Shown: positions 41,819-49,219 of the stretch, one piece after another
Layout: every line of letters starts with the position of its first letter
Position numbering within the stretch: position 1 is the stretch's first letter
Source: Lachnospiraceae bacterium
Lineage (GTDB): Bacteria; Bacillota; Clostridia; Lachnospirales; Lachnospiraceae
Direction: 5' to 3'
DNA: 50,207 nucleotides
NCBI GenBank assembly: GCA_017624235.1
Contig: JAGANL010000035.1
Coordinates: 1-50,207, forward strand
Translations under genes and position numbers: made by a program
Notes under the pieces: model-generated
What the model saw: only the letters and a program-made list of their open reading frames with translations
Databases searched by the model: none
Told to the model about the DNA's origin: nothing

Positions 41819-43254
41819 GACTCCACCTTCTCAAGCCAGTACAACCTGTTTTTTGATATGCGCAGCCCCAGCTTCCTCTGCAGGTCAAGGGAAACTTCAT
41901 TTTCTGTATAAACCTGACAGAACGGAAGCCATCCGAGTGCCAGCATACGGTTAATCGCATCGGACTCCAGGGCAGCCGCAATGCCTCTCCTACGATATTC
42001 TTCCTTCACATAGAGCATCCCCATGCTGCCTTCATCATGCATTCCGATAAAACCAGCCAGTTCTCCTTCTAAGAAGGCTCCATACATCACTCCGCTTTTC
42101 AGTCTTTCTTCCACATATTCACGGCCGCCAATGTTATGATATCCTGCATAAACCTGATCTGCCATGTTGTTTTCCAATAAACGGATTTCTACTGACCGTT
42201 CTACCGGCAGTGTGACATTTCTGGTATAAACCGCCTGATAACATTCGTTGGCCTGTCTGAGACCATAATACTTTTCAATAAAAGAAAGCATTTCTTCCTG
42301 ATGCACCACAAACAGCTCCGGTACAGCATTCTCCGGCATATGCTCCCGAACAATCTTCTCACCTGCTTCTCCATGGACTGCAGTCAGGAAAAAGGCACGG
42401 CTTCTCTTCTCCTGCAACAATACACCGTCCTTTCCGCTGTATAATAAAATACCCTGGCCTCTGCGTAATGTCTCGATCATATCCATATGCCAAAGCTTAT
42501 CCTGCATCAGCCAGTCTATACATCGCTCCTGTCTCTCATACCTGCGGTATAAGTCCGGTCTTCTTTCCCTCGTCCGCTCTATGGATTTCTGCAGACGCCA
42601 TTCCTCGATTTTTTTGTGATTTCCGGACAAAAGCACCTCCGGGACTGCTTTTCCATGCCATACCTCCGGTCTGGAATACTGTGGAAATTCCAAAAGCTCC
42701 TTATGAAAGGACTCCACCTCTGCTGAAAGATCATTATGCAGAACTCCCGGTACCAATCTGGAAATAGCATCAATCATAACCATTGCAGGCAGCTCACCGC
42801 CAGTCAGGACAAAATCACCTATGGACACATAATCTGTCACGATTTCTTCCAAAACCCTCTCGTCGATTCCCTCATAATGTCCGCACAACAGCACCAGATC
42901 CTCTTCTCTGGAAAATTCCTCTGCCTTCTGCTGGCAAAAGGTATCACCCTGCGGTGTCAGATAAACCACCCGGATCGTTTTTCCGTCTTCGCCGTTGCCC
43001 TGCCGTTTCCTTCTCTCCTGTATTTCCTGCTTTACAGCCTGAAAGCAGTCATATACCGGCTGCGCCTGCATCAGCATTCCGGCTCCGCCACCATAAGGAT
43101 AATCATCCACCTTTTTATGTTTATCCTCCGTATAATCCCGAATATTGACCGCATGAACCGAAATCGTTCCCTGTTCCATTGCCTTTCCTGTAATACTTGT
43201 TCCGATTCCCTGTTCAATCATTTCGGGAAACAGAGTCAATACATGAAACTTCAT
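41815..43254 (-). CDS. trmD: TrmD tRNA (guanine-37 N1)-methyltransferase fused to a GNAT domain
   Basis: A 479-residue two-part protein, about twice normal TrmD length. Residues 1-240 are a complete TrmD, which methylates G37 of tRNA to prevent frameshifting: LTLFPEMI, YGGGAGMLMQ at 54-63, the trefoil-knot SAM site CGHYEGIDERV and SIGDFVLTGGELPA at 124-156, and the C-terminal VPEVLLSGNHKKIEEWR. Residues ~257-355 are a linker domain I do not recognise. Residues 356-479 are a GNAT-type acetyltransferase, with the acetyl-CoA loop YRRRGIAAAL at 420-429. The GNAT substrate is unknown. The gene follows glgX rather than rimM and overlaps hydE by 4 bp. Confidence 0.94.
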   Translation of the reverse strand: MKFHVLTLFPEMIEQGIGTSITGKAMEQGTISVHAVNIRDYTEDKHKKVDDYPYGGGAGMLMQAQPVYDCFQAVKQEIQERRKRQGNGEDGKTIRVVYLTPQGDTFCQQKAEEFSREEDLVLLCGHYEGIDERVLEEIVTDYVSIGDFVLTGGELPAMVMIDAISRLVPGVLHNDLSAEVESFHKELLEFPQYSRPEVWHGKAVPEVLLSGNHKKIEEWRLQKSIERTRERRPDLYRRYERQERCIDWLMQDKLWHMDMIETLRRGQGILLYSGKDGVLLQEKRSRAFFLTAVHGEAGEKIVREHMPENAVPELFVVHQEEMLSFIEKYYGLRQANECYQAVYTRNVTLPVERSVEIRLLENNMADQVYAGYHNIGGREYVEERLKSGVMYGAFLEGELAGFIGMHDEGSMGMLYVKEEYRRRGIAAALESDAINRMLALGWLPFCQVYTENEVSLDLQRKLGLRISKNRLYWLEKVES

Positions 43255-43280
43255 TTTCTGCTCCTATCCTTTGGCCATAT

Positions 43281-45410
43281 TTATGACTGTACGTTCACTG
43301 CCAGAAAAACCGATGTACTTCGTTCCTTCAGATAAAACTTCCGTTCCACCTGAGGCATTGCAGACTCTTCAAAAAACAACGGCTTACCGGCCTCCGCTCC
43401 GGTATACACGGCAAGCTTCCAGACAAGCCCTTCCGAAAGCTCCGGCAGGGTAAAGCTCATTGGCTCCCAGTACGCATTGCTTGCCACATATACAATGTCA
43501 TCCGCCTTCTTTTCCGCATCATAGCCGGCATACAGAATACCGATACATTTATCCGTCGGTTCTGCATTTCTCCACGGAACTGTCGTATGCACACTGACAT
43601 ATGGCAGGCCACACACAGCTCTTTCCAGATTTTTTCGCACTGCCTTATGTTCTCTGCGGAAGTGGATCATATACCGGAAAAACTCATATAGATGACGGTT
43701 TTTCTCAAGCAGTGCCCAATCCAGCCAGGAAACCGCATTATCCTGACAGTATGCGTTGTTATTGCCAAATTGTGTATTTCCAAATTCATCCCCTGCCAGA
43801 AACATCGGAGTGCCCCGGCTCATCATCAGCATCACGCAGGCATTCTTTATCATTCTGAAGCGCAGCTTCAGAATGTCCTGATCCGGGGTTTCCCCTTCTG
43901 CCCCACAGTTCCAGCTTCGATTATCATTGCAGCCGTCTGTATTGTTCCAGCCGTTTTTTTCATTGTGCTTCTCATTATAGGAATACAAATCGTACAACGT
44001 AAATCCGTCATGACAGGTCAGGAAATTCACGGAGGAATTATACCCCAGATACTCTCCGCCATACAAATCCTCCGAACCGGTCAGGCGCTTTACCGCCTCC
44101 GCTCCGACTCCGTCATCCCCCTTCAAATAGCTGCGGATTGTGTCCCGGTACCTGCCATTCCATTCAGCCCATCGATACCATGCTGGAAAGCTGCCCACCT
44201 GATAAAGCCCTCCTGCATCCCAGGCTTCTGCAATCAGCTTGGTGCCGCCCAGAATCGGATCAAATGCCAGCTGCTTTAAGAGCGGCGGATTGCTCATCGG
44301 TGAACCGTCCTCGTTCCTTCCCAGAATACTGGCCAGATCAAACCGAAAGCCGTCAACGCGATAATCCGTAACCCAATAGCGCAGACACTCCAATATCATC
44401 TGCTGAACCACCGGATGATTACAGTTTAACGTATTTCCACAGCCGCTGAAATTGTAATAATATCCATCCGGTGTCAGCATGTAATAAATTTGATTGTCAA
44501 AACCTTTAAAAGAAATAAAAGGCCCATGTTCGTTTCCTTCTGCGGTATGGTTGAACACCACATCCAGAATCACCTCAATATGATTCCGGTTCAGTTCACG
44601 GATCAACTCCTTTAGCTCCGTTCCTTCCCGGTTATACTCGCTCGCCGCCGCATAGCTGGTATTGGGAGCAAAGAAACTGACTGTATTATATCCCCAATAA
44701 TCCAGTAGTTTTTCTCCTTCCACCTCTCTGCTTCCCATCGTCTCATCAAACTCAAAAATCGGCATCAATTCTACTGCCGTAATTCCCAGATCCTTCAAAT
44801 ACAGTATTTTCTCCTGCAATCCGGCAAAGGTCCCCGGATGCTCCACTCCTGATGAGGCATCCCTGGTAAAGCCTCTGACATGCAGCTCATAGATAATGGT
44901 ATCACTCATTGCCGTAAGCGGCTGGATTTCCTTTCCCCAATCAAAGTCATTGCGCACCACTCTGGCATGATACAGTCCGTCCCGCTCCTGTCTGACACCC
45001 CAGACACTCTGTCCGGTCACAGCCTTGGCATAAGGGTCTAACAGAACATTTTTCTGTTGGAATAACAATCCCCGCTTCGGATCGTATGGTCCGTCCAACC
45101 GGTACGCATACTCAAACTCTTCAATATCCAGACCGAATACGATCATCGAATAGACATCCCCAATCCGGTAATGCTCTGGAAAAGGCAGTACTGCATAGGG
45201 TTCATTTTCCTTTCTGTGATACAAAAGCAGCTCACAGGCCGTCGCTCCGTGAGAATGTACCGTAAAATTCACCCCTCCCGGCAGCACAGTTACCCCGTTC
45301 TCCTGATACATTCCCGGTCTTACCGGATAACCCTCAATATAATCTAATGGATTCATATTTGCCATAGACTCTGCCGGCTGTTCTGTCTTATGCCCTTTTA
45401 TCTCTTCCAT
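43281..45410 (-). CDS. glgX: Glycogen debranching enzyme (GlgX/isoamylase type, GH13)
   Basis: A 709-residue GH13 enzyme hydrolysing alpha-1,6 branches of glycogen. The N-terminal CBM48-like domain (GVTVLPGGVNFTVHSHGATACELLLY) is followed by the catalytic barrel. Catalytic residues lie in DGFRFDLASILG (nucleophile Asp), IAEAWDAGG (Glu) and LTCHDGFTLYDL (Asp). IIYELHVRGFTRD and TAVELMPIFEF are family signatures. AGGAGG precedes the ATG. No other glycogen genes are adjacent. Its position between rimM and trmD is unusual, since those genes are normally neighbours. A nested inverted repeat in front could be regulatory. Confidence 0.93.
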   Translation of the reverse strand: MEEIKGHKTEQPAESMANMNPLDYIEGYPVRPGMYQENGVTVLPGGVNFTVHSHGATACELLLYHRKENEPYAVLPFPEHYRIGDVYSMIVFGLDIEEFEYAYRLDGPYDPKRGLLFQQKNVLLDPYAKAVTGQSVWGVRQERDGLYHARVVRNDFDWGKEIQPLTAMSDTIIYELHVRGFTRDASSGVEHPGTFAGLQEKILYLKDLGITAVELMPIFEFDETMGSREVEGEKLLDYWGYNTVSFFAPNTSYAAASEYNREGTELKELIRELNRNHIEVILDVVFNHTAEGNEHGPFISFKGFDNQIYYMLTPDGYYYNFSGCGNTLNCNHPVVQQMILECLRYWVTDYRVDGFRFDLASILGRNEDGSPMSNPPLLKQLAFDPILGGTKLIAEAWDAGGLYQVGSFPAWYRWAEWNGRYRDTIRSYLKGDDGVGAEAVKRLTGSEDLYGGEYLGYNSSVNFLTCHDGFTLYDLYSYNEKHNEKNGWNNTDGCNDNRSWNCGAEGETPDQDILKLRFRMIKNACVMLMMSRGTPMFLAGDEFGNTQFGNNNAYCQDNAVSWLDWALLEKNRHLYEFFRYMIHFRREHKAVRKNLERAVCGLPYVSVHTTVPWRNAEPTDKCIGILYAGYDAEKKADDIVYVASNAYWEPMSFTLPELSEGLVWKLAVYTGAEAGKPLFFEESAMPQVERKFYLKERSTSVFLAVNVQS

Positions 45411-45426
45411 AGGAATCCTCCTATTC

Positions 45427-45481
45427 GTAATCAGTTACTGTTCACATCCTTCTGCTTCTCCAGTAACGTATCTGTGATTAC
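45427..45481. repeat. Nested inverted repeat between glgX and the MBL gene
   Basis: Two 7-bp arms, GTAATCA and GTTACTG (45427-45440), are mirrored by CAGTAAC (45461-45467) and TGATTAC (45475-45481). The outer and inner right arms are separated by 7 bp. The repeat lies between the glgX start and the MBL promoter and may be an operator or form a cruciform. Confidence 0.6.
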
Positions 45482-45483
45482 AG

Positions 45484-45512
45484 TTTACTTCATTTTTTAT
45501 TTATTGTAAAAT
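45484..45512 (+). promoter_or_regulatory. Sigma-A promoter of the MBL-fold gene
   Basis: TTTACT (45484-45489) and TAAAAT (45507-45512) are separated by 17 bp, followed by AAAGGA and the ATG at 45534. Confidence 0.6.
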
Positions 45513-45533
45513 GAAAAAAGAAAGGAAAAGACT

Positions 45534-46202
45534 ATGAAAATTACACATTTATATCACAGCGGTTTTTCCGTGGAATTGGAGCAATCCGTTCTGATTTTTG
45601 ACTGGTATCAGGGAATGCTGCCTCTGTTTGATCCGGAAAAGGAAATCTATGTATTTGTTTCCCATAAGCATCCCGACCATTATTCCACCAAAATCTGGGA
45701 GCTGGCTTCCCTTTATCCCAAAATCCATTTTATCCTCCACAGAGGAATCTGCAAACAGCCTCCGGCTGAAACCGTTTTCGTCACAGCCCACAGAGAATAT
45801 GCAGTCGGCAGTCTGCAATTTCATACACTGCTTTCTACCGATACCGGAGTCGCTTACCTGGTGCAGGTTGAAGGAAAGACGATCTACCACGCAGGAGATC
45901 TGAATCTCTGGTATTGGGAAGGGGAATCGGAAACAGAAAACAAGTGGCAGATTGGAACCTATCAGGCAGAAATCAACCGTCTGAAAAACACTCCGATTGA
46001 TGTCGCCTTTTTGACGTTGGATCCCAGACAGAAAAAAAATGCCGTGCTTGGCATGCAGTACTTTTTAAAACAGATTACGGTTTTACTTGCGATACCAATG
46101 CACTATTGGGACGAAAAGGAAAAGGCGAAGGCCTATCTTGAAACGGAGGCTCTTCTTCCCTACCGCAGCAAAATCTGCTTTGATGACGAAATAGAACGAT
46201 AG
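45534..46202 (+). CDS. MBL-fold metallo-hydrolase
   Basis: A 222-residue metallo-beta-lactamase-fold protein. The metal motif HxHxDH is HKHPDH at residues 44-49. Later ligands are plausible in IYHAGDLN (near 121) and the MHYWDE segment near 185. It resembles the UlaG/UPF0173-like simple hydrolases, but the substrate cannot be assigned. No signal peptide is seen. It is transcribed opposite to its surroundings, with its own promoter, and converges on rimM with 36 bp between stops. With glgX it forms the block that separates rimM from trmD. Confidence 0.87.
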   Translation: MKITHLYHSGFSVELEQSVLIFDWYQGMLPLFDPEKEIYVFVSHKHPDHYSTKIWELASLYPKIHFILHRGICKQPPAETVFVTAHREYAVGSLQFHTLLSTDTGVAYLVQVEGKTIYHAGDLNLWYWEGESETENKWQIGTYQAEINRLKNTPIDVAFLTLDPRQKKNAVLGMQYFLKQITVLLAIPMHYWDEKEKAKAYLETEALLPYRSKICFDDEIER

Positions 46203-46238
46203 CGCAAAACTCTCTAATATCCGTTCTGAAATCGTATT

Positions 46239-46748
46239 CTAATCCAAAAGCCCGTCCAGTATATGTATCTTCATATACTGCTCTTCTACTTTCACATCCA
46301 GCACACATTCTTTGATTGCCGGCAATAAAAGCTCCCGTCCGTCGTCTAGGTCAATCACATAGACATCATTCGCACCGGTCTCCATAACATCCTTCAGCAC
46401 CCCGATTTTCTGATCCTCTTCATTAAAAATATGCACTCCGATCAAATCTGCAATGAAATATTCATCCTTCCGAAGACGTACGGCGTCCTTCCTTGGTACG
46501 AACAGACTCTTTCCTTTATATTTTTCCACCTCGTTCAAAGTGTCGATGCCCTTGAACTTTAAAATGGCAAACTGCTTAAAAAATTTCACACCTTCTATTT
46601 CCAGCGAAATTCTTTCCCGGCCGGTATCCAGAAGAACCTCCTTACACCTTTTAAAACGTCTTACATCATCGGTGGTCGGAAAGACCTTAACTTCTCCTCT
46701 GACCCCATGTGTCGAAGAAATGACTCCTATCTGAAAAAACTCTTCCAT
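46239..46748 (-). CDS. rimM: 16S rRNA processing protein RimM
   Basis: 30S maturation factor that binds S19 and the 16S head domain. The 169-residue protein has the N-terminal FFQIGVISSTHGVRGEVKVFP signature and a C-terminal PRC-barrel (DEYFIADLIGVHIFNEE and DVYVIDLDDGRELLLPAI). The ATG at 46748 has GAGGTG; the frame opens 21 codons earlier through a hairpin. It follows khpA by 62 bp containing that hairpin. It is normally followed by trmD, but here the gene after it is the convergent MBL hydrolase. Confidence 0.95.
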   Translation of the reverse strand: MEEFFQIGVISSTHGVRGEVKVFPTTDDVRRFKRCKEVLLDTGRERISLEIEGVKFFKQFAILKFKGIDTLNEVEKYKGKSLFVPRKDAVRLRKDEYFIADLIGVHIFNEEDQKIGVLKDVMETGANDVYVIDLDDGRELLLPAIKECVLDVKVEEQYMKIHILDGLLD

Positions 46749-46763
46749 ATACACCTCTCTGTA

Positions 46764-46796
46764 AAAATATCCCCAAAGCCAGAATTGACTTTGGGG
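46764..46796 (-). terminator. Hairpin between khpA and rimM, attenuator-like
   Basis: An 8-bp perfect stem CCCCAAAG/CTTTGGGG with a 10-nt loop is followed on the minus strand by ATATTTTTA. It lies 14 bp after the khpA stop and 22 bp before the rimM start, inside the ribosomal operon. Confidence 0.55.
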
Positions 46797-46810
46797 ACAC
46801 TCACTTTTCA

Positions 46811-47038
46811 TTAGATGATCTCTACATCCACTTTCTTATTGTCTTTGGATGATGCTGCTTTTACGACAGAACGGATTGCTTTTGCAATACGTCCCTGCTT
46901 ACCGATTACCTTACCCATATCAGCCTGTGCAACATGAAGCTCAATTGTCACGTTTCTGCCGCTTTCCTTCTCGGTGACAGCTACCTCATCCGGATTATCA
47001 ACAAGCGCTTTTGCAATTACCTCAACTAATTCTTTCAT
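46811..47038 (-). CDS. khpA: KH-domain RNA-binding protein KhpA (YlqC)
   Basis: A 75-residue single KH domain. The GxxG RNA-contact loop is IGKQGRIAKAI near residues 45-55, and the N-terminal LVEVIAKALVDNPDEVAVTE is family-typical. KhpA works with KhpB (Jag) as an RNA chaperone affecting growth and division in Gram-positives; khpB is not in the window. GGAGG lies before the ATG. It sits between rpsP and rimM, the usual Firmicutes position. Confidence 0.95.
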   Translation of the reverse strand: MKELVEVIAKALVDNPDEVAVTEKESGRNVTIELHVAQADMGKVIGKQGRIAKAIRSVVKAASSKDNKKVDVEII

Positions 47039-47074
47039 AGTCCACCTCCAAAAGCTTCTCAGACAAACGTTTTC

Positions 47075-47320
47075 TTATTTTACGATACCTGCCTGCTTGA
47101 AGATCTTGTTTACAACCTCTGTCGGCTGAGCTCCGTTTGCTAACCATTTCTTAGCCAGCTCTTCGTCTACCTTGAATGTACTCGGATCTGTAGTCGGATC
47201 AAATGTACCGATTTCTTCGATAAATCTGCCGTCTCTCGGGGATCTGGAATCTGCAACGATGATTCTATAGAAAGGTGCTTTCTTCTGTCCCATTCTTCTT
47301 AATCTGATTTTTACTGCCAT
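47075..47320 (-). CDS. rpsP: 30S ribosomal protein S16
   Basis: Primary-assembly protein of the 30S body, 81 residues. It begins [25 protein letters not shown] and contains [14 protein letters not shown], both diagnostic of S16. The ATG at 47320 has GGAGG at a proper distance; the frame runs 5 codons further upstream without a ribosome site. It lies 63 bp after ffh and 36 bp before khpA in the ylxM-ffh-rpsP-khpA-rimM order. Confidence 0.97.
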   Translation of the reverse strand: MAVKIRLRRMGQKKAPFYRIIVADSRSPRDGRFIEEIGTFDPTTDPSTFKVDEELAKKWLANGAQPTEVVNKIFKQAGIVK

Positions 47321-47383
47321 GTTTCTTACCTCCAAAATAAAAATATAAAATATAGTTACTAGAATTTATGGTTAAGGACTGCA

Positions 47384-48748
47384 TTAAAACGGGAATTTAC
47401 CCATTCCACCCGGGAACATTCCACGTCCCTTTCTGCCGCCCATCATACCCGGCATCTGTTTCATCATCTTCTGACCCTGTTCAAACTGTTTGATGAAACG
47501 ATTCACAACACTGATATCCACTCCGGCGCCTTTGGCAATCCGGTGCTTACGGCTTGGATTTAAAAGCTTCGGATTCTGTCTCTCGGCCGGTGTCATGCTC
47601 AGTACAATGGCCTCCATACGTGCCATCTGCTTCTCATCAATCATGGATTCCAAATCACCCATTTTGGCACCCATTCCCGGAAGCATACTTAAGATACTGG
47701 ACAGTCCACCCATCTTACGCATCTGTTTCATGCTTTCCAGATAGTCCTCAAAGTCGAACTTGCCCTTTTTCATCTTCGCGGCCATTTCCTTTTCCTTGTC
47801 CGCGTCGATATCCATATTGGCCTGCACCTTGTCGATCAGAGAAAGTACATCTCCCATTCCAAGGATCCGACTCGCCATACGATCCGGATAGAACTGCTCC
47901 AAGTCGGAAAGCTTCTCTCCCATACCGACATACAGAATCGGTTTTCCGGTCACTGCCTTTACAGAAAGTGCCGCACCGCCTCTCGTATCACCATCCATCT
48001 TGGACAGAACCACACCGTCCACTCCGACCTTCTCGTCAAATTCTTTTGCCACATTAACCGCATCCTGTCCGGTCATGGCATCGACTACCAAAAGAGTCTG
48101 ATGAACTTCTACTTGAGACTTAATCTCCTGCAACTCTTCCATCATGGCTTCATCAATATGAAGACGTCCAGCAGTATCTAAGATTACTACATTATGTCCA
48201 TTCTTCTGTGCATGCTCAATCGCTGCTTTTGCAATGTTCACAGGCTTGTGGTTTTCACCCATGGAAAACACATCTACCTGCTGCTTTTCACCGTTGACCT
48301 GAAGCTGTTTGATAGCAGCCGGTCTGTACACATCACAGGCAACCAACAGCGGCTTCTTACCCTTCAATTTCAGCTTTCCTGCAATCTTTGCTGTGGTAGT
48401 AGTCTTACCTGCACCCTGCAGACCGCACATCATAATGACAGTAATCGCTTTTCCGGGCTGAAGCTCTATCTCAGTCGTCTCAGAACCCATCAGTGCTGTC
48501 ATCTCTTCGTTTACGATTTTAACAACCATCTGACCGGGATTGAGACCGTTCATGACATCGGAACCGATTGCCCGCTCTTGCACCGCTTTCACAAACTGCT
48601 TTACAACCTTAAAGTTTACATCGGCCTCCAACAACGCCAGCTTGACTTCCTTCAAAGCAGCCTTTACATCTTCTTCGGTCAGTCGACCCTTTCCTCTCAG
48701 GTTCTTAAATACATTCTGCAGTTTATCGGTTAAACTCTCAAATGCCAT
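47384..48748 (-). CDS. ffh: Signal recognition particle protein Ffh
   Basis: GTPase that, with 4.5S/scRNA, targets nascent membrane proteins to the translocon. The 454 residues comprise the N domain, a G domain with GLQGAGKTTTTAKIA near 108, DTAGR, TKMDGD-type SKMDGDTRGG, and the C-terminal Met-rich M domain (MKQMRKMGG and the final MKQMPGMMGG). GGAGC precedes the start. It is preceded 5 bp away by ylxM and followed by rpsP. The SRP RNA gene and ftsY are not visible here. Confidence 0.97.
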   Translation of the reverse strand: MAFESLTDKLQNVFKNLRGKGRLTEEDVKAALKEVKLALLEADVNFKVVKQFVKAVQERAIGSDVMNGLNPGQMVVKIVNEEMTALMGSETTEIELQPGKAITVIMMCGLQGAGKTTTTAKIAGKLKLKGKKPLLVACDVYRPAAIKQLQVNGEKQQVDVFSMGENHKPVNIAKAAIEHAQKNGHNVVILDTAGRLHIDEAMMEELQEIKSQVEVHQTLLVVDAMTGQDAVNVAKEFDEKVGVDGVVLSKMDGDTRGGAALSVKAVTGKPILYVGMGEKLSDLEQFYPDRMASRILGMGDVLSLIDKVQANMDIDADKEKEMAAKMKKGKFDFEDYLESMKQMRKMGGLSSILSMLPGMGAKMGDLESMIDEKQMARMEAIVLSMTPAERQNPKLLNPSRKHRIAKGAGVDISVVNRFIKQFEQGQKMMKQMPGMMGGRKGRGMFPGGMGKFPF

Positions 48749-48753
48749 GCGCT

Positions 48754-49068
48754 CTAAAGCTCCTCCAAGATTTCATTCGACAGCCTCTTGACCGTCTCCT
48801 GCGTTGTGATCTCGTTAATCTGTGCAATCTTTTCCTTGATGGCCGTAAAACGGGACACCAGATGAAGCTTGCTCTCATAATCGCCTAAAATCTTATCGCA
48901 GCGTTTCAAGAGATCGTGCACACCCTGACGGCTGATACCATGCTGTTCCGCAATTTCGCTCAGTGACATATCATTATAAACGGCATCCTCATAAATCTGC
49001 CGCTGGTGCTCCGTTAAAAGCTCGCCATAAAAATCATATAAAAATCCCTGTTCTACAATTCTTTCCAT
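48754..49068 (-). CDS. ylxM: YlxM/p13-like helix-turn-helix protein
   Basis: A 104-residue UPF0122-family protein. The sigma-factor-region-4-like helix-turn-helix is [24 protein letters not shown] near residues 33-56. In Firmicutes it is nearly always directly before ffh, as here (5-bp gap), and stimulates or regulates SRP function. Two ATGs are possible; 49068 is preferred because AAGGTGA is then at a correct distance, whereas 49074 is too close. It starts the ribosomal/SRP transcript, with a promoter at 49087-49115. Confidence 0.93.
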   Translation of the reverse strand: MERIVEQGFLYDFYGELLTEHQRQIYEDAVYNDMSLSEIAEQHGISRQGVHDLLKRCDKILGDYESKLHLVSRFTAIKEKIAQINEITTQETVKRLSNEILEEL

Positions 49069-49086
49069 GCTCATGTCACCTTGGTT

Positions 49087-49115
49087 ATCTTACACGAAAA
49101 GAGCAAAGGTGTCAA
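49087..49115 (-). promoter_or_regulatory. Sigma-A promoter of the ylxM-ffh operon
   Basis: On the minus strand a perfect TTGACA (49115-49110) and TAAGAT (49092-49087) are separated by 17 bp, about 20 bp before the start. The -35 lies in the left arm of the inverted repeat at 49107-49134. Confidence 0.65.
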
Positions 49116-49134
49116 GTATTTTTTCTTGACACCT
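49107..49134. repeat. 10-bp perfect inverted repeat between ylxM and the oxidoreductase gene
   Basis: AGGTGTCAAG and CTTGACACCT are separated by 8 bp of T-rich DNA. Each arm contains an outward-facing TTGACA. The left one has a good -10 for ylxM; the right one has no convincing -10. Confidence 0.65.
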
Positions 49135-49219
49135 GCAATCCGGCATAAAAACAACAAAAACTGTGCAAAATACGATATAGAGAGAATTTCGATTTGATCG
49201 ATTCCCGGAAAGGCAGAAC

